Positions 53,056-61,242 of a DNA stretch of 64,000 bases are shown here, in pieces; position 1 is the first letter of the stretch, and the number at the start of each line of letters is the position of its first letter. Position numbers and translations under genes: made by a program. The stretch is from Gracilariopsis chorda (lineage: Eukaryota > Rhodophyta > Florideophyceae > Gracilariales > Gracilariaceae). The stretch is taken from contig NBIV01000108.1 in the NCBI GenBank assembly GCA_003194525.1, positions 148,555 through 212,554 on the forward strand, given 5' to 3'. The notes below the pieces were generated by a model. It was not told the origin of the DNA and did not search any database. It worked only from the letters and a program-made list of their open reading frames with translations.

Positions 53056-54612
53056 TCATAGGAGCACTTCAGGGGCAATATACTGCGGTGTTCCGACCAT
53101 GTCCGTTGCGTTCACGTTGTGAGCATTGGTATCCGCGATGCCAAAATCAGAGAGCTTCACAGTGGGGTCTTTGCTTTCAGAAACATAGAGAATGTTCTCC
53201 GGTTTGACATCGCGATGGGCAATACCATGAAGATGGAGATAAGGAAGTGCGCGCACCAACGGGCGCGCAACAGTGACAATATCATTTTCGCAATATCGGG
53301 GATAATATCGCTCTCTGTCAGTGAGTCTAGGCAGCATTTGTCCGCCCGTAAGCAATTCCATGACAATATAAATGAATCGTTCATCCTCATAAATTCCCAA
53401 AGACTGAACAAGACTGGAGTGGCTCTGCATGGCACGAAAGGCGAGAACCTCGCGACAATCACCAGACTGTGGGCAGAACAAATCCGGAGCGCCCTTGGAA
53501 ACAATCTTAATAGCGGCACGAACAGAAGAATCGTTAATGGATTCACAAAGACGCACTTCTGAACAGGCACCCATACTGAGTCGAGTACTAAGCTTCCAGA
53601 AGTCATCAATGGAGCCGCGACGATACAAGGCAGGTCCAGTCGCCTGCTCCACCCGGGAAGGCAAAAGCAACTGAGTTGCACTCCATGTATTTCTATCAAA
53701 GACTGGGCTAAGATAAATGGCGTAAACCCCTCCCACAATCCCGTTAGCGTTTACATTAGCATCATCCGCAAGTGACGTCGAGGACTTTTCAATATGACCG
53801 TAAGACTGAAGTGACTGAAAAGTAAAGCGTAAGCCAAATTGAGCGGCGGCTGGTGGGGCAGCTGCAGAGGCAAGTGAATCATTTCTGGGAACATTTGTGC
53901 TTCCTACTCTGGAAATGTTCGGAGGTGACGCGCTCAATGCGTAAACCAAATTCGCTCGGTAAGGCACTCATAGCACCATACTGGAGTTGCGCGGCGGCGG
54001 CAATCGGTCCGAGTCGGCGCGATGCACAGAGGCTGTTCGAAAGGAGGACTGCAGACGGGCGGCATCTTCAAGCTTGGAACGGGCGGATAGCGGAGATCTC
54101 GTGCGCGTTGGTGGTGGTGGGGTGTAGTTGGGGCGTGGTGGGCGGCCGTTGAGCGGTCGCACTGGAGCTGGAGCTGGAGCTGGGGGTGGCGGTGGCGGTG
54201 GCGGGAGAGGTCGCTGCAGGCCGTGTAAACGCGCAAAGTGACTGAGCGGAGGTGATGGCGGAGGTGGTGACGGAGGTGGAGGGCGAGGGGGAGGCGCTGG
54301 TTGAGCCCGTGGTGGTGGCAGTGCCGGGGCTGGTTCTGGGGGCGGGAAGGGCGGTGGCGGTATCAAAGGGCGTGGCGGGGGTGGTGGAAGGGGAGAGGAG
54401 ATGGTGAGAGAGCGCGCCGAAGAAGGCGCCCGACCACGCTTACGTGGCTTGGGTGGTGGAGCTGATTGTGGTGTATTGGGTCGCCGCATAGAGACAGAGT
54501 CTGGCGGGTGATGGGGGAGCAAGTGCAACCACTGGAGTACGTGGGCCTCGGAGGAGGAGGGGGAAGAGGGGGGAGAGAGAGGGGACGGTGGCGAGGCGGG
54601 GGAGACGGGCAT
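53056..54612 (-). pseudogene. Truncated protein kinase with Pro-rich N-terminus
   Basis: From the ATG at 54612 a very Pro-rich segment (about 210 residues) runs to an in-frame TGA at 53968-53970. The same frame then continues as a kinase. That part has a Gly-loop-like LSMGACSEV, AAIKIVSKG (ATP Lys), MELLTGGQM, GIAHRDVKPEN, LSDFGIAD and GTPQYIAPEVLL. It then stops at TGA just after the APE motif, so subdomains IX-XI are missing and are not found downstream. A CaMK-like class is likely. Both stops are CTATGA. A functional kinase is unlikely unless introns that I cannot see remove the stops. The gypsy element sits 365 bp upstream of this ATG. Confidence 0.7.
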
Positions 54613-54976
54613 GGCGGCGAGGGGCGATGAAAGAGGGGGAGGGGAAGAGGAAGAGAAGGGGTGAGGGGGAGAAGGGACGGTCGACGCATATGGTGTGGAC
54701 TGGCGTGCGTGTGGGTGTGCGAGAGAGATGGGCGAGGCGGAACCGTTTCGACAGCGAGGTGCGTGCAGCGGTGCCACTACGCGCAGTGGCTGTGGTTGCA
54801 CGGGCGGCTCTCACGTGGCGCTTCAAAACACGCGCAAAGTTTACGGAATACGGTACCAAATATTAATCAGCGTCCCTCCCGGGCAGCGACAGCTTGTGGC
54901 TCAGCTTGCTGAGCAGCGCCGGTTGCGTCGCTCGGTCCTCCTCTTCCACGCGACTCACGCGTTTGAAGAGCCGCGC
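54613..54976. other. Upstream flank of the truncated kinase
   Basis: 364 bp between the kinase ATG and the gypsy LTR. The kinase frame is open to a GTG at 54801. The bases adjoining the LTR, CGCGC (54972-54976), would be the target duplication, but the other copy lies outside the window. Confidence 0.45.
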
Positions 54977-55454
54977 TGTAGGATAGTGAGCCAAGTGGGC
55001 AAGCTCCTAATGGTCTCGTGGTAGCGTGGCAGAGCTGGGGGGTCCTAAGGTTAATGAAGCGGCGGCGACACCTCTGGTAATGTTGGCGCAATGGGGTGGC
55101 GCTGACTACGCAGTCCTACAGGTCGGAATTGCGGTAGCGATACCTTGAAGGCCAAAGGGAATTGTGAGTACCGAGTACGGGGGTGCTCAAGACTCACAAG
55201 GGTGTCTGAGTTTACTGTCCCTAGGGGAGGCGCAGCTCGAGGTGCCTAAGTATCGGCACCGAGGCGCCTCGACCCTGTGGCACTGTAAAGTGCCCTGCTC
55301 TACAGTAGCTATATCTAGTCCTATGGTTACTAATTCAATAAAACTAAATAAATTATATAAAATACAGATAGCCATCCTTGGGCCAGATACACAACGTGTA
55401 TCGTCCACATGGGTCTCCAGAGTTGCGGAATCCACTGGACTTCACTATCTCACA
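54977..55454 (-). repeat. Gypsy 3' LTR
   Basis: 478 bp. On the minus strand it begins TGTGAG after a purine-rich tract and ends CTACA. It holds a TATA-like AT-rich block usable on both strands (55350-55366) and a perfect 12-bp palindrome CGAGGCGCCTCG (55260-55271). Confidence 0.93.
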
Positions 55455-55468
55455 TCGCCCTCTCCTTA
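55455..55468 (-). promoter_or_regulatory. Gypsy polypurine tract
   Basis: The minus strand reads TAAGGAGAGGGCGA directly before the 3' LTR, the proper position for the plus-strand primer. Confidence 0.7.
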
Positions 55469-55625
55469 GGCTTGACCGTCTCGGTCGAACCGCTTGTCCT
55501 CCACGGGTATCTTCAGCCCATTGGCCGGTTACCAAGTTTTTCCTTTGGTCTCACCGTTCCTACAACGCACCTGTCCGATTTCAGCTGTCAGCGGCACCCC
55601 GCTGCCGCCTATCCCGGCTATCCCT

Positions 55626-56054
55626 ATGGGCGTAACCAATGCGGCCGAAGCTCTCCGTGAGGTCGCTGGTGCCGCTGGCCTCAATGTTTCCGGTGGCCTT
55701 GAGGACTTATTGCGCCGCGCTAGGTCTTGGGCGCGTCGTGCGTCGCGTTACGGGGCCCTGGTGGAGGAGAATGAGGCCCTAAAGGACTCGGTGGAGCAGA
55801 TCCTACAGGAGAACGCTCATGTGCTGTCCAACAAGGTCCTTGCGGACATCGACGCTCGCTATGGGCTCGCTTTGAGCGACAGTAGCGGCGGTGCAGGCTC
55901 CGCGTCCAGTGGTCCGCACAGTCCTCCGCGCAAGCGCCAGCGCACGGTGGGTCCCAGTGGTCAGAGTTCCGGTGGTCAGGCGCCAACCGATGGCGGTGGT
56001 GGTGCGTCTGAGGGCCAGAGCGGCGACGCGATCACGCCGGCTCCATCGGCCTGA
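55626..56054 (+). CDS. Antisense ORF inside the gypsy element (142 residues)
   Basis: This ORF runs opposite to gag-pol between pol and the 3' LTR. From the ATG at 55626 it encodes 142 residues. About 5-85 is a helical, heptad-like region (ALREVAGAAGL, LVEENEALKDSVEQILQEN). A Ser/Gly-rich tail follows with SPPRKRQRT, an NLS-like basic cluster. A TATATAA box lies 270 bp upstream on the same strand within the LTR, and an AATAAA lies 31 bp after the stop. Such signals suggest a real antisense gene. Some plant gypsy elements carry extra ORFs here, but I do not recognise this protein. Confidence 0.6.
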   Translation: MGVTNAAEALREVAGAAGLNVSGGLEDLLRRARSWARRASRYGALVEENEALKDSVEQILQENAHVLSNKVLADIDARYGLALSDSSGGAGSASSGPHSPPRKRQRTVGPSGQSSGGQAPTDGGGGASEGQSGDAITPAPSA

Positions 56055-56879
56055 GGGTACTCTTCAATTAGCCTTTTAGGTCTCAATAAAGTCAAGTTAT
56101 CCATTGGTTATTACGTCCGTTTCCCTTAGGTCGGCTTGACCGGCCTTCAGGTCGATTAGTGCGGTGGGTTGCCCTCAGGGTGCACCGCGACGGTTCGCGC
56201 TCCAGTGGACTTGCAACAGTTTGCAGTAGCCAATGGAGGCGTAGTGATCTCGCTCGGCGTGGCCGGTTTCTCAGGGCAGCGGTTGTCCAATGGGCGTGGA
56301 CACGTGCCCAACGTGGGAGCGCTGGGGCTCGTGCCCATTCTGGACAACACCCTTGGCACTCGAAAAATCAAGCGAATAAATTGTCCATTGGAAATTGTTG
56401 ATTTTTTGAGATGCCAGTGGCCAGCGCGCGCGCTTCTTGCGTGCTCGTCGCACAATGTGCCCGTACGGTGCCGTTTCGGCCGAAACGAGGAGACTCCGAA
56501 TCGGCTGTCCGTTGGTCTGTGCGCGGCCTAGAAGCCGAGATATCGGCCGTTCTTTGCTTTGGCCGATTTCGGGGCGTGCAACGCCACTTCAAAAAATTGT
56601 CCATTTGGCCGACGGCGTTTTTGATCAAGCGCGCGCGCCTTGGCAGGCGCTGCCCGCGCTGTAAGTCCATCGGATGTTTCATTGGGCTGATAGTTAGTGC
56701 CAAAATTAGTGTGCGCCAGAGGCAGGCCGCACTATAGTTAGACCAGAGGATGGTTAGCGCTCCGCGCCGTGGCCCATGGAATGCCAGATCGGCTTAGCGC
56801 GCGTAGTGCGCGTGCTTAGTACGTCTGTCCTATGGTCAGCTCAGCGACTTTAGCGCGATAGCTAGCGACGTCCATTGGA
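56055..56879. other. Non-coding part of the gypsy 3' region
   Basis: About 800 bp between the antisense ORF and the chromodomain, rich in CCATTGG, CCAGTGG and CCTTAGG words. No protein was recognised on either strand. Confidence 0.5.
56085..56090 (+). terminator. Poly(A) signal after the antisense ORF
   Basis: An exact AATAAA in CTCAATAAAGTC, 31 bp after the stop of the antisense ORF on the same strand. Confidence 0.5.
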
Positions 56880-57140
56880 TTAATTCGAACCTTGACCATT
56901 GGATTTCAATATGTATGCCCCCTCCTTAAGGTCGCGCTCCGTGCGGCCCATGCGGCGCCAAAACCTAAGGACAAAGTTCTCCGGGATGTTCTCCCGGGGT
57001 TCCCATGTGTCCTCAGAGGGTTTGTAGCCGTACCAATGGACACGGTATTTGACGACGCCGTCGTCGTCAATGCCGGCATTGACCACACGGTCTATAGCGC
57101 TTTCCTTAGGAAGTGAAGATACGTCCTTCGGAACATCCAC
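56880..57140 (-). CDS. Chromodomain in a frame separate from pol
   Basis: The frame contains AIDRVVNAGIDDDGVVKYRVHWYGY, shown here in parts: AIDRVV, VKYRVHWYGYKPSEDTWEP, ENFVLRFW. These are chromodomain marks, including the aromatic cage residues of Tyr and Trp type. In chromoviruses it forms the integrase C-terminus and guides insertion to marked chromatin. It overlaps the pol end (57092) in a different frame, with the junction near 57140-57165. A single-base indel would explain the break. Whether other copies have it fused is not known. Confidence 0.85.
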   Translation of the reverse strand: MDVPKDVSSLPKESAIDRVVNAGIDDDGVVKYRVHWYGYKPSEDTWEPRENIPENFVLRFWRRMGRTERDLKEGAYILKSNGQGSN

Positions 57141-60100
57141 AGGCCACTCCTCGGGAGATCCATCTCGTCCAAAGGGGCGTAACCATCATTGGTCAACTGG
57201 GACGGTACTCCGTCGTTGTGTTCCTCTTGGGATGAGGGGGCCAGTGGGTCAGCCGAGACGGCCTTTGGAAGTGGTGTAGCGATCAATGGATCTGCCGTAA
57301 CTACCTTAGGGCGGGACGAAAGCTGCTCGTCCGTAGGTGTAGAGTCCTGTACGGCGGAATTGGGAGCATCTGAAGGGGCGTCCTCAGGAGTTTCCAAAGG
57401 GGAACCAGTGGGCTTCGGCGGCATAGGCGCGGCCGTAACGCGGTCAATTGCGACGGTGTCCTGTAGGCCATCGATTTCAATAGTGACCGTATGGGACGTA
57501 GCTGAGAGAACCTTATAGGGACCAGTGGACCGTGGGAGGAGCTTTCGAGTGATGACCTCGATATCGTCCTGCGGCTTATCCGATGGAGCGCGGTCTAAGT
57601 AGACCATGTCACCGGCCTTAAAGGATAGCGTAAACCTGACGGACTTATCGAAGTCATCCTTGTACCTCCGTTGGGACTTGTTCAACCGTGCTCTGGCCGT
57701 ACGGATGATATCGTCAATCCGCTTCCGGGTGTACCGTTTGGCCTGGGCAGGGGTCATTTCTGCCGTGAAGTCCTGTGGTATCCAGCTGTCCTTAAGGTCA
57801 ACCGCAAAGTGCGGGGGCTGTCGCGTGAGCGTTAGGTCGAAGGGTGTAGTCCCCGTGGACCGATGGACTTGCGTGTTATACGCATAGACCAGTGGTCCGA
57901 CGTAGTCATCCCAATCGGCCTGGTGCTCTGCAACATAATGCACCAACCTGTCCTTAATGGTTCTATTGAAGCGCTCAGCCTGTCCATTGGTCTGCGGATG
58001 ATAAGCCGTTGTGGTGACGTGCTTAATTCCTAAGGTCGAACAGACGTGAGCGAAGAATTTCGACACGAATTGTGGCCCGTTGTCCGATAGGAGATAAAGT
58101 GGCAGACCATATGGATACACCCAATGGGTCAAGAACGCCATTGCTACGTCAGTGGCCGTAGTGGACCTCATGGGAATAGCTCTGGTGAGCTTGGTGAACC
58201 GATCGGTAAGCACCAATATAAATTTGTTCCCATGGGTCGTTGACGGTAATGGCCCTAGGATATCCGTAGCGATAAACTCCAGTGGTCCTGCGGCTGGGAA
58301 CAGCTTCAACTTGGCCTGATGGATGGTTTTCGAGCCGCGTGCTTTCACGCACGAAGCGCATGTCCTAGAGGTCTGCCAGAGGTCATTAGCCATAAAGGGC
58401 CAGTAGAAATGTTTCCTTAAGGACTGATACATTCTTGTTCCGCCAGGATGGCCGGCCAACCGGGGGTAATGGGCGAGGTATAGAACCCGTGCCCTGAGGA
58501 CCTTGGGAATGACCCGCTGGATTGCTCCGTCCAGAGGGGCTCTGCGACAGAGCAGTCCGAATCGGTCGTAGTCGAACAGACAGCCAGGGGTCCCGACGAG
58601 GTCAGCCTGGTTTTTGCAGTACTCGTCGTCCTTTTGGGCCTGAAGGAGCTCATCCAGCGTGATGGGCAAGAGCTCCTTTTCCTCTGGTTGAACCGCATGA
58701 ACCTCAAGGGTCCGCGCTTCGCTGTCGTCATCCATAGGCCAGTCCACAAGGTAAACTGCATTCACGTCCACATCGGAGTCATCGCAATTAACGCGTCCTA
58801 GAAGGAAGTCATCCTCATGGTCAGATTCATAACCTGAAAGGTCCGGCGTGGGTAGCTCGTCGTCCAGTGGGGATTCGTCGGTGCCGTCGGTTAGGATCCT
58901 AGAGAGGGCATCCGCTGCTCGGTGCTTGATCCCCGGCCTATAGGCAACGTCGAAATCAAACTCCGACAGGCGCAATCTCCATCGGGCGAGCCTGCTGGAC
59001 GCGTCGGTCATGTTCATAAGCCACCTGAGGGAATGATGATCAGTCCTAATGGTAAAGCGGACTCCTTCCAAGTATGGCCTTAAGGTTAATACTGACCAGA
59101 CAATGGCTAAGCACTCCTTCTCGGACGTGCTATAATTCCGCTCTGGGCTCGTTAGCGAGCGGCTCCAATATCCAATTGGTCTATAGTCCTTCGGAGATTC
59201 TAGTTCCTGGAGGAGAACACATCCAATTTGGCCATCGGACGCATCCGTATCAAGGATGTACGGTTTGTCCGGTTTAGGCAAGGCCAATATAGGAGGGTTC
59301 AGAAGCTTATCCCGCAGGGCCTCAAAAGCTTCGTATTGTTCGTCCGTCAGGCAATCGAACTCCGATGGGGTCCCTTTGCGCAGCATGTCGTTAAGCTGCG
59401 CAGCGATCTTTGCAAACCCTTGGACAAAGCGACGATAGACGTTGCACAGACCTAAAAAAGAACGCAACTCCGTATGGGTCCTGGGGGGCTTAGCTTGCCG
59501 TATGGCGTCAGTCGTCCTCGAGGCAACCTGTAGGCAGCCAGGGCGGACCACATGGCCAAGATAATCCACAGAGGACTGGAAAAAGAAGCACTTGGGGAGC
59601 TTCAAAGTTATTCCGGCCTCACGGAGAATCCTCAGGACTGTTCTAACATGGGAGAAATGTTCACCAATGGTCTTCGAAAAGATGATAACGTCATCCAAGT
59701 AGACCAGCGCGAACTTCCATTTGACCCTAGATAGGATAATGTCCATTGCCCTCTGGAACGTCGCGGGTGCGTTCATTAATCCAAAGGGCATCCGAATGAA
59801 TCGGAAAAGTCCCTCGTGGGTCGTAAACGTGGTCAGCGGCTTCGCGTCATCGTCCAGTGGTATTTGCCAATATCCCCAATTGGCGTCCAAGGTGGTAAAG
59901 ACAGCTGCCTCTCCTAAGGAATCGAGACAGTCGTCCATCCGGGGGATAGGGTACGAATCCCGTTTGGTCATAGCGTTGAGCTTCCTATAGTCAACGCAAA
60001 ACCTGACGGAGCCATCCTTCTTGGCCACAAGGACAAAAGGGCTTGCCCATTCGGACTGATGAGGAGGAGCTGGCTCGATGACATTGGCCCTCCTCATCTT

Positions 60101-61141
60101 GTCCATCTGTTCGGCCACGATGGTTCTTCCTTTTAGGCCCGTCCTATAGGGGTGCTGGTACACTGGCTTCGCGTCGTCCTTAAGGTCAATTCGGTGCTTT
60201 GTCGCCCGAATCTCGCCTAGCTGGCCAGACCACATGGATTTGAATTCCCGAAGGAGCTCTATAACCTGAGGCCTATAGGATTCGAATTCGTCGCCCATGT
60301 TGACGTCCCCCTCCCAGGACTCGACGTCCTCGTCGTCGTCCGGTTGGGAGTTGTCCATATTGGTTTCCATAATGGCCACAGGAGCTGGCAGGGCGATGCC
60401 AACTACTGTTCCTTTAGGTAATCGAACCGGGTGGTCAGTGAAGTTACTGATACTGACCACAAAGGGCTGCCGCGGACGGATGTCCATAACTCCATTGGCC
60501 ATAAGGGTGAGTTGACGCCGGATCGTCTTGGGATGATTCTGCAGCGTCAAAAGACCAGAGGACTCGCACTGAACCCAAGCGGTGGTCTGAGTCATCGCAG
60601 GGATGACCAGGGCTTTTGTGAGCCTGACCTTATTGGACACAGTGTTCGTCGCCAGTGGAGGTTTCCGCGGGTTTGCCTCAGGTCCCGGCTTGGAACCTAT
60701 CAGGGCCACAGGATGTGCGCGATAGAACGCGACTTTCCGAAGGCCAGGGTAGATGGCCTTCACGTAGCGGTCGATGAAGGAAGTCCCAAGGATACATTCC
60801 GCTCCCAAGTTTGGACATACGAGGAACCACGTGCGGACTCGCAAACTGCCCAGTTGGACAAATAAAGAAATGATTCCTTTAATGGCCATTGGTCTGCGCG
60901 AAGCATCAGTGATCCTAGGGGTCTTCCTCACCTGAACCTTGTCTTCCCAACCACTCGGTAGGACCTTAGGATGTACCAAATTGGGCCCAGCGCCCGTGTC
61001 CAGCACACTCGTAGCCACTCTAGAGTGTGAGGGGCGGAGTCCTATGGTCATTCGAACTTTATAGTTCTCCTTCCTCAGGACACAAATAGGGTCCTGGTCA
61101 TCCAGCGACGGCTCCAAAGGGTCGTCGATCCATTCGTCCAT
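57092..61141 (-). CDS. Gypsy pol polyprotein (PR-RT-RH-IN)
   Basis: 1349 residues in one open frame. Protease DTGAG lies at about 48-52. Reverse transcriptase spans about 340-540, with VDYRKLN, MPFGLMNAPATFQ and YLDD at 481-484. RNase H has DTDAS (about 631), Glu in SEKECLA and the RTDHHSL block near 700. Integrase follows with a zinc finger (His891, His898, Cys928, Cys931) and the DDE residues Asp960, Asp1020 and Glu1056 (QAERFN). The last 110 residues are Pro/Asp-rich. All visible catalytic residues are intact. The pol frame is -1 relative to gag and stays open upstream across the gag stop, so a gag-pol fusion by frameshifting near GGAAAAC is possible. Confidence 0.96.
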   Translation of the reverse strand: MDEWIDDPLEPSLDDQDPICVLRKENYKVRMTIGLRPSHSRVATSVLDTGAGPNLVHPKVLPSGWEDKVQVRKTPRITDASRRPMAIKGIISLFVQLGSLRVRTWFLVCPNLGAECILGTSFIDRYVKAIYPGLRKVAFYRAHPVALIGSKPGPEANPRKPPLATNTVSNKVRLTKALVIPAMTQTTAWVQCESSGLLTLQNHPKTIRRQLTLMANGVMDIRPRQPFVVSISNFTDHPVRLPKGTVVGIALPAPVAIMETNMDNSQPDDDEDVESWEGDVNMGDEFESYRPQVIELLREFKSMWSGQLGEIRATKHRIDLKDDAKPVYQHPYRTGLKGRTIVAEQMDKMRRANVIEPAPPHQSEWASPFVLVAKKDGSVRFCVDYRKLNAMTKRDSYPIPRMDDCLDSLGEAAVFTTLDANWGYWQIPLDDDAKPLTTFTTHEGLFRFIRMPFGLMNAPATFQRAMDIILSRVKWKFALVYLDDVIIFSKTIGEHFSHVRTVLRILREAGITLKLPKCFFFQSSVDYLGHVVRPGCLQVASRTTDAIRQAKPPRTHTELRSFLGLCNVYRRFVQGFAKIAAQLNDMLRKGTPSEFDCLTDEQYEAFEALRDKLLNPPILALPKPDKPYILDTDASDGQIGCVLLQELESPKDYRPIGYWSRSLTSPERNYSTSEKECLAIVWSVLTLRPYLEGVRFTIRTDHHSLRWLMNMTDASSRLARWRLRLSEFDFDVAYRPGIKHRAADALSRILTDGTDESPLDDELPTPDLSGYESDHEDDFLLGRVNCDDSDVDVNAVYLVDWPMDDDSEARTLEVHAVQPEEKELLPITLDELLQAQKDDEYCKNQADLVGTPGCLFDYDRFGLLCRRAPLDGAIQRVIPKVLRARVLYLAHYPRLAGHPGGTRMYQSLRKHFYWPFMANDLWQTSRTCASCVKARGSKTIHQAKLKLFPAAGPLEFIATDILGPLPSTTHGNKFILVLTDRFTKLTRAIPMRSTTATDVAMAFLTHWVYPYGLPLYLLSDNGPQFVSKFFAHVCSTLGIKHVTTTAYHPQTNGQAERFNRTIKDRLVHYVAEHQADWDDYVGPLVYAYNTQVHRSTGTTPFDLTLTRQPPHFAVDLKDSWIPQDFTAEMTPAQAKRYTRKRIDDIIRTARARLNKSQRRYKDDFDKSVRFTLSFKAGDMVYLDRAPSDKPQDDIEVITRKLLPRSTGPYKVLSATSHTVTIEIDGLQDTVAIDRVTAAPMPPKPTGSPLETPEDAPSDAPNSAVQDSTPTDEQLSSRPKVVTADPLIATPLPKAVSADPLAPSSQEEHNDGVPSQLTNDGYAPLDEMDLPRSGLWMFRRTYLHFLRKAL

Positions 61142-61242
61142 TGGTTGGTGAGACTCCGAAGGACTTCTGGAGTCAGATGACTCCTGTCCATCGGGGTTGA
61201 GGCAGGGATTCTCAGAGGGGCGGCTTGCCTCAGGTCGCTCCT

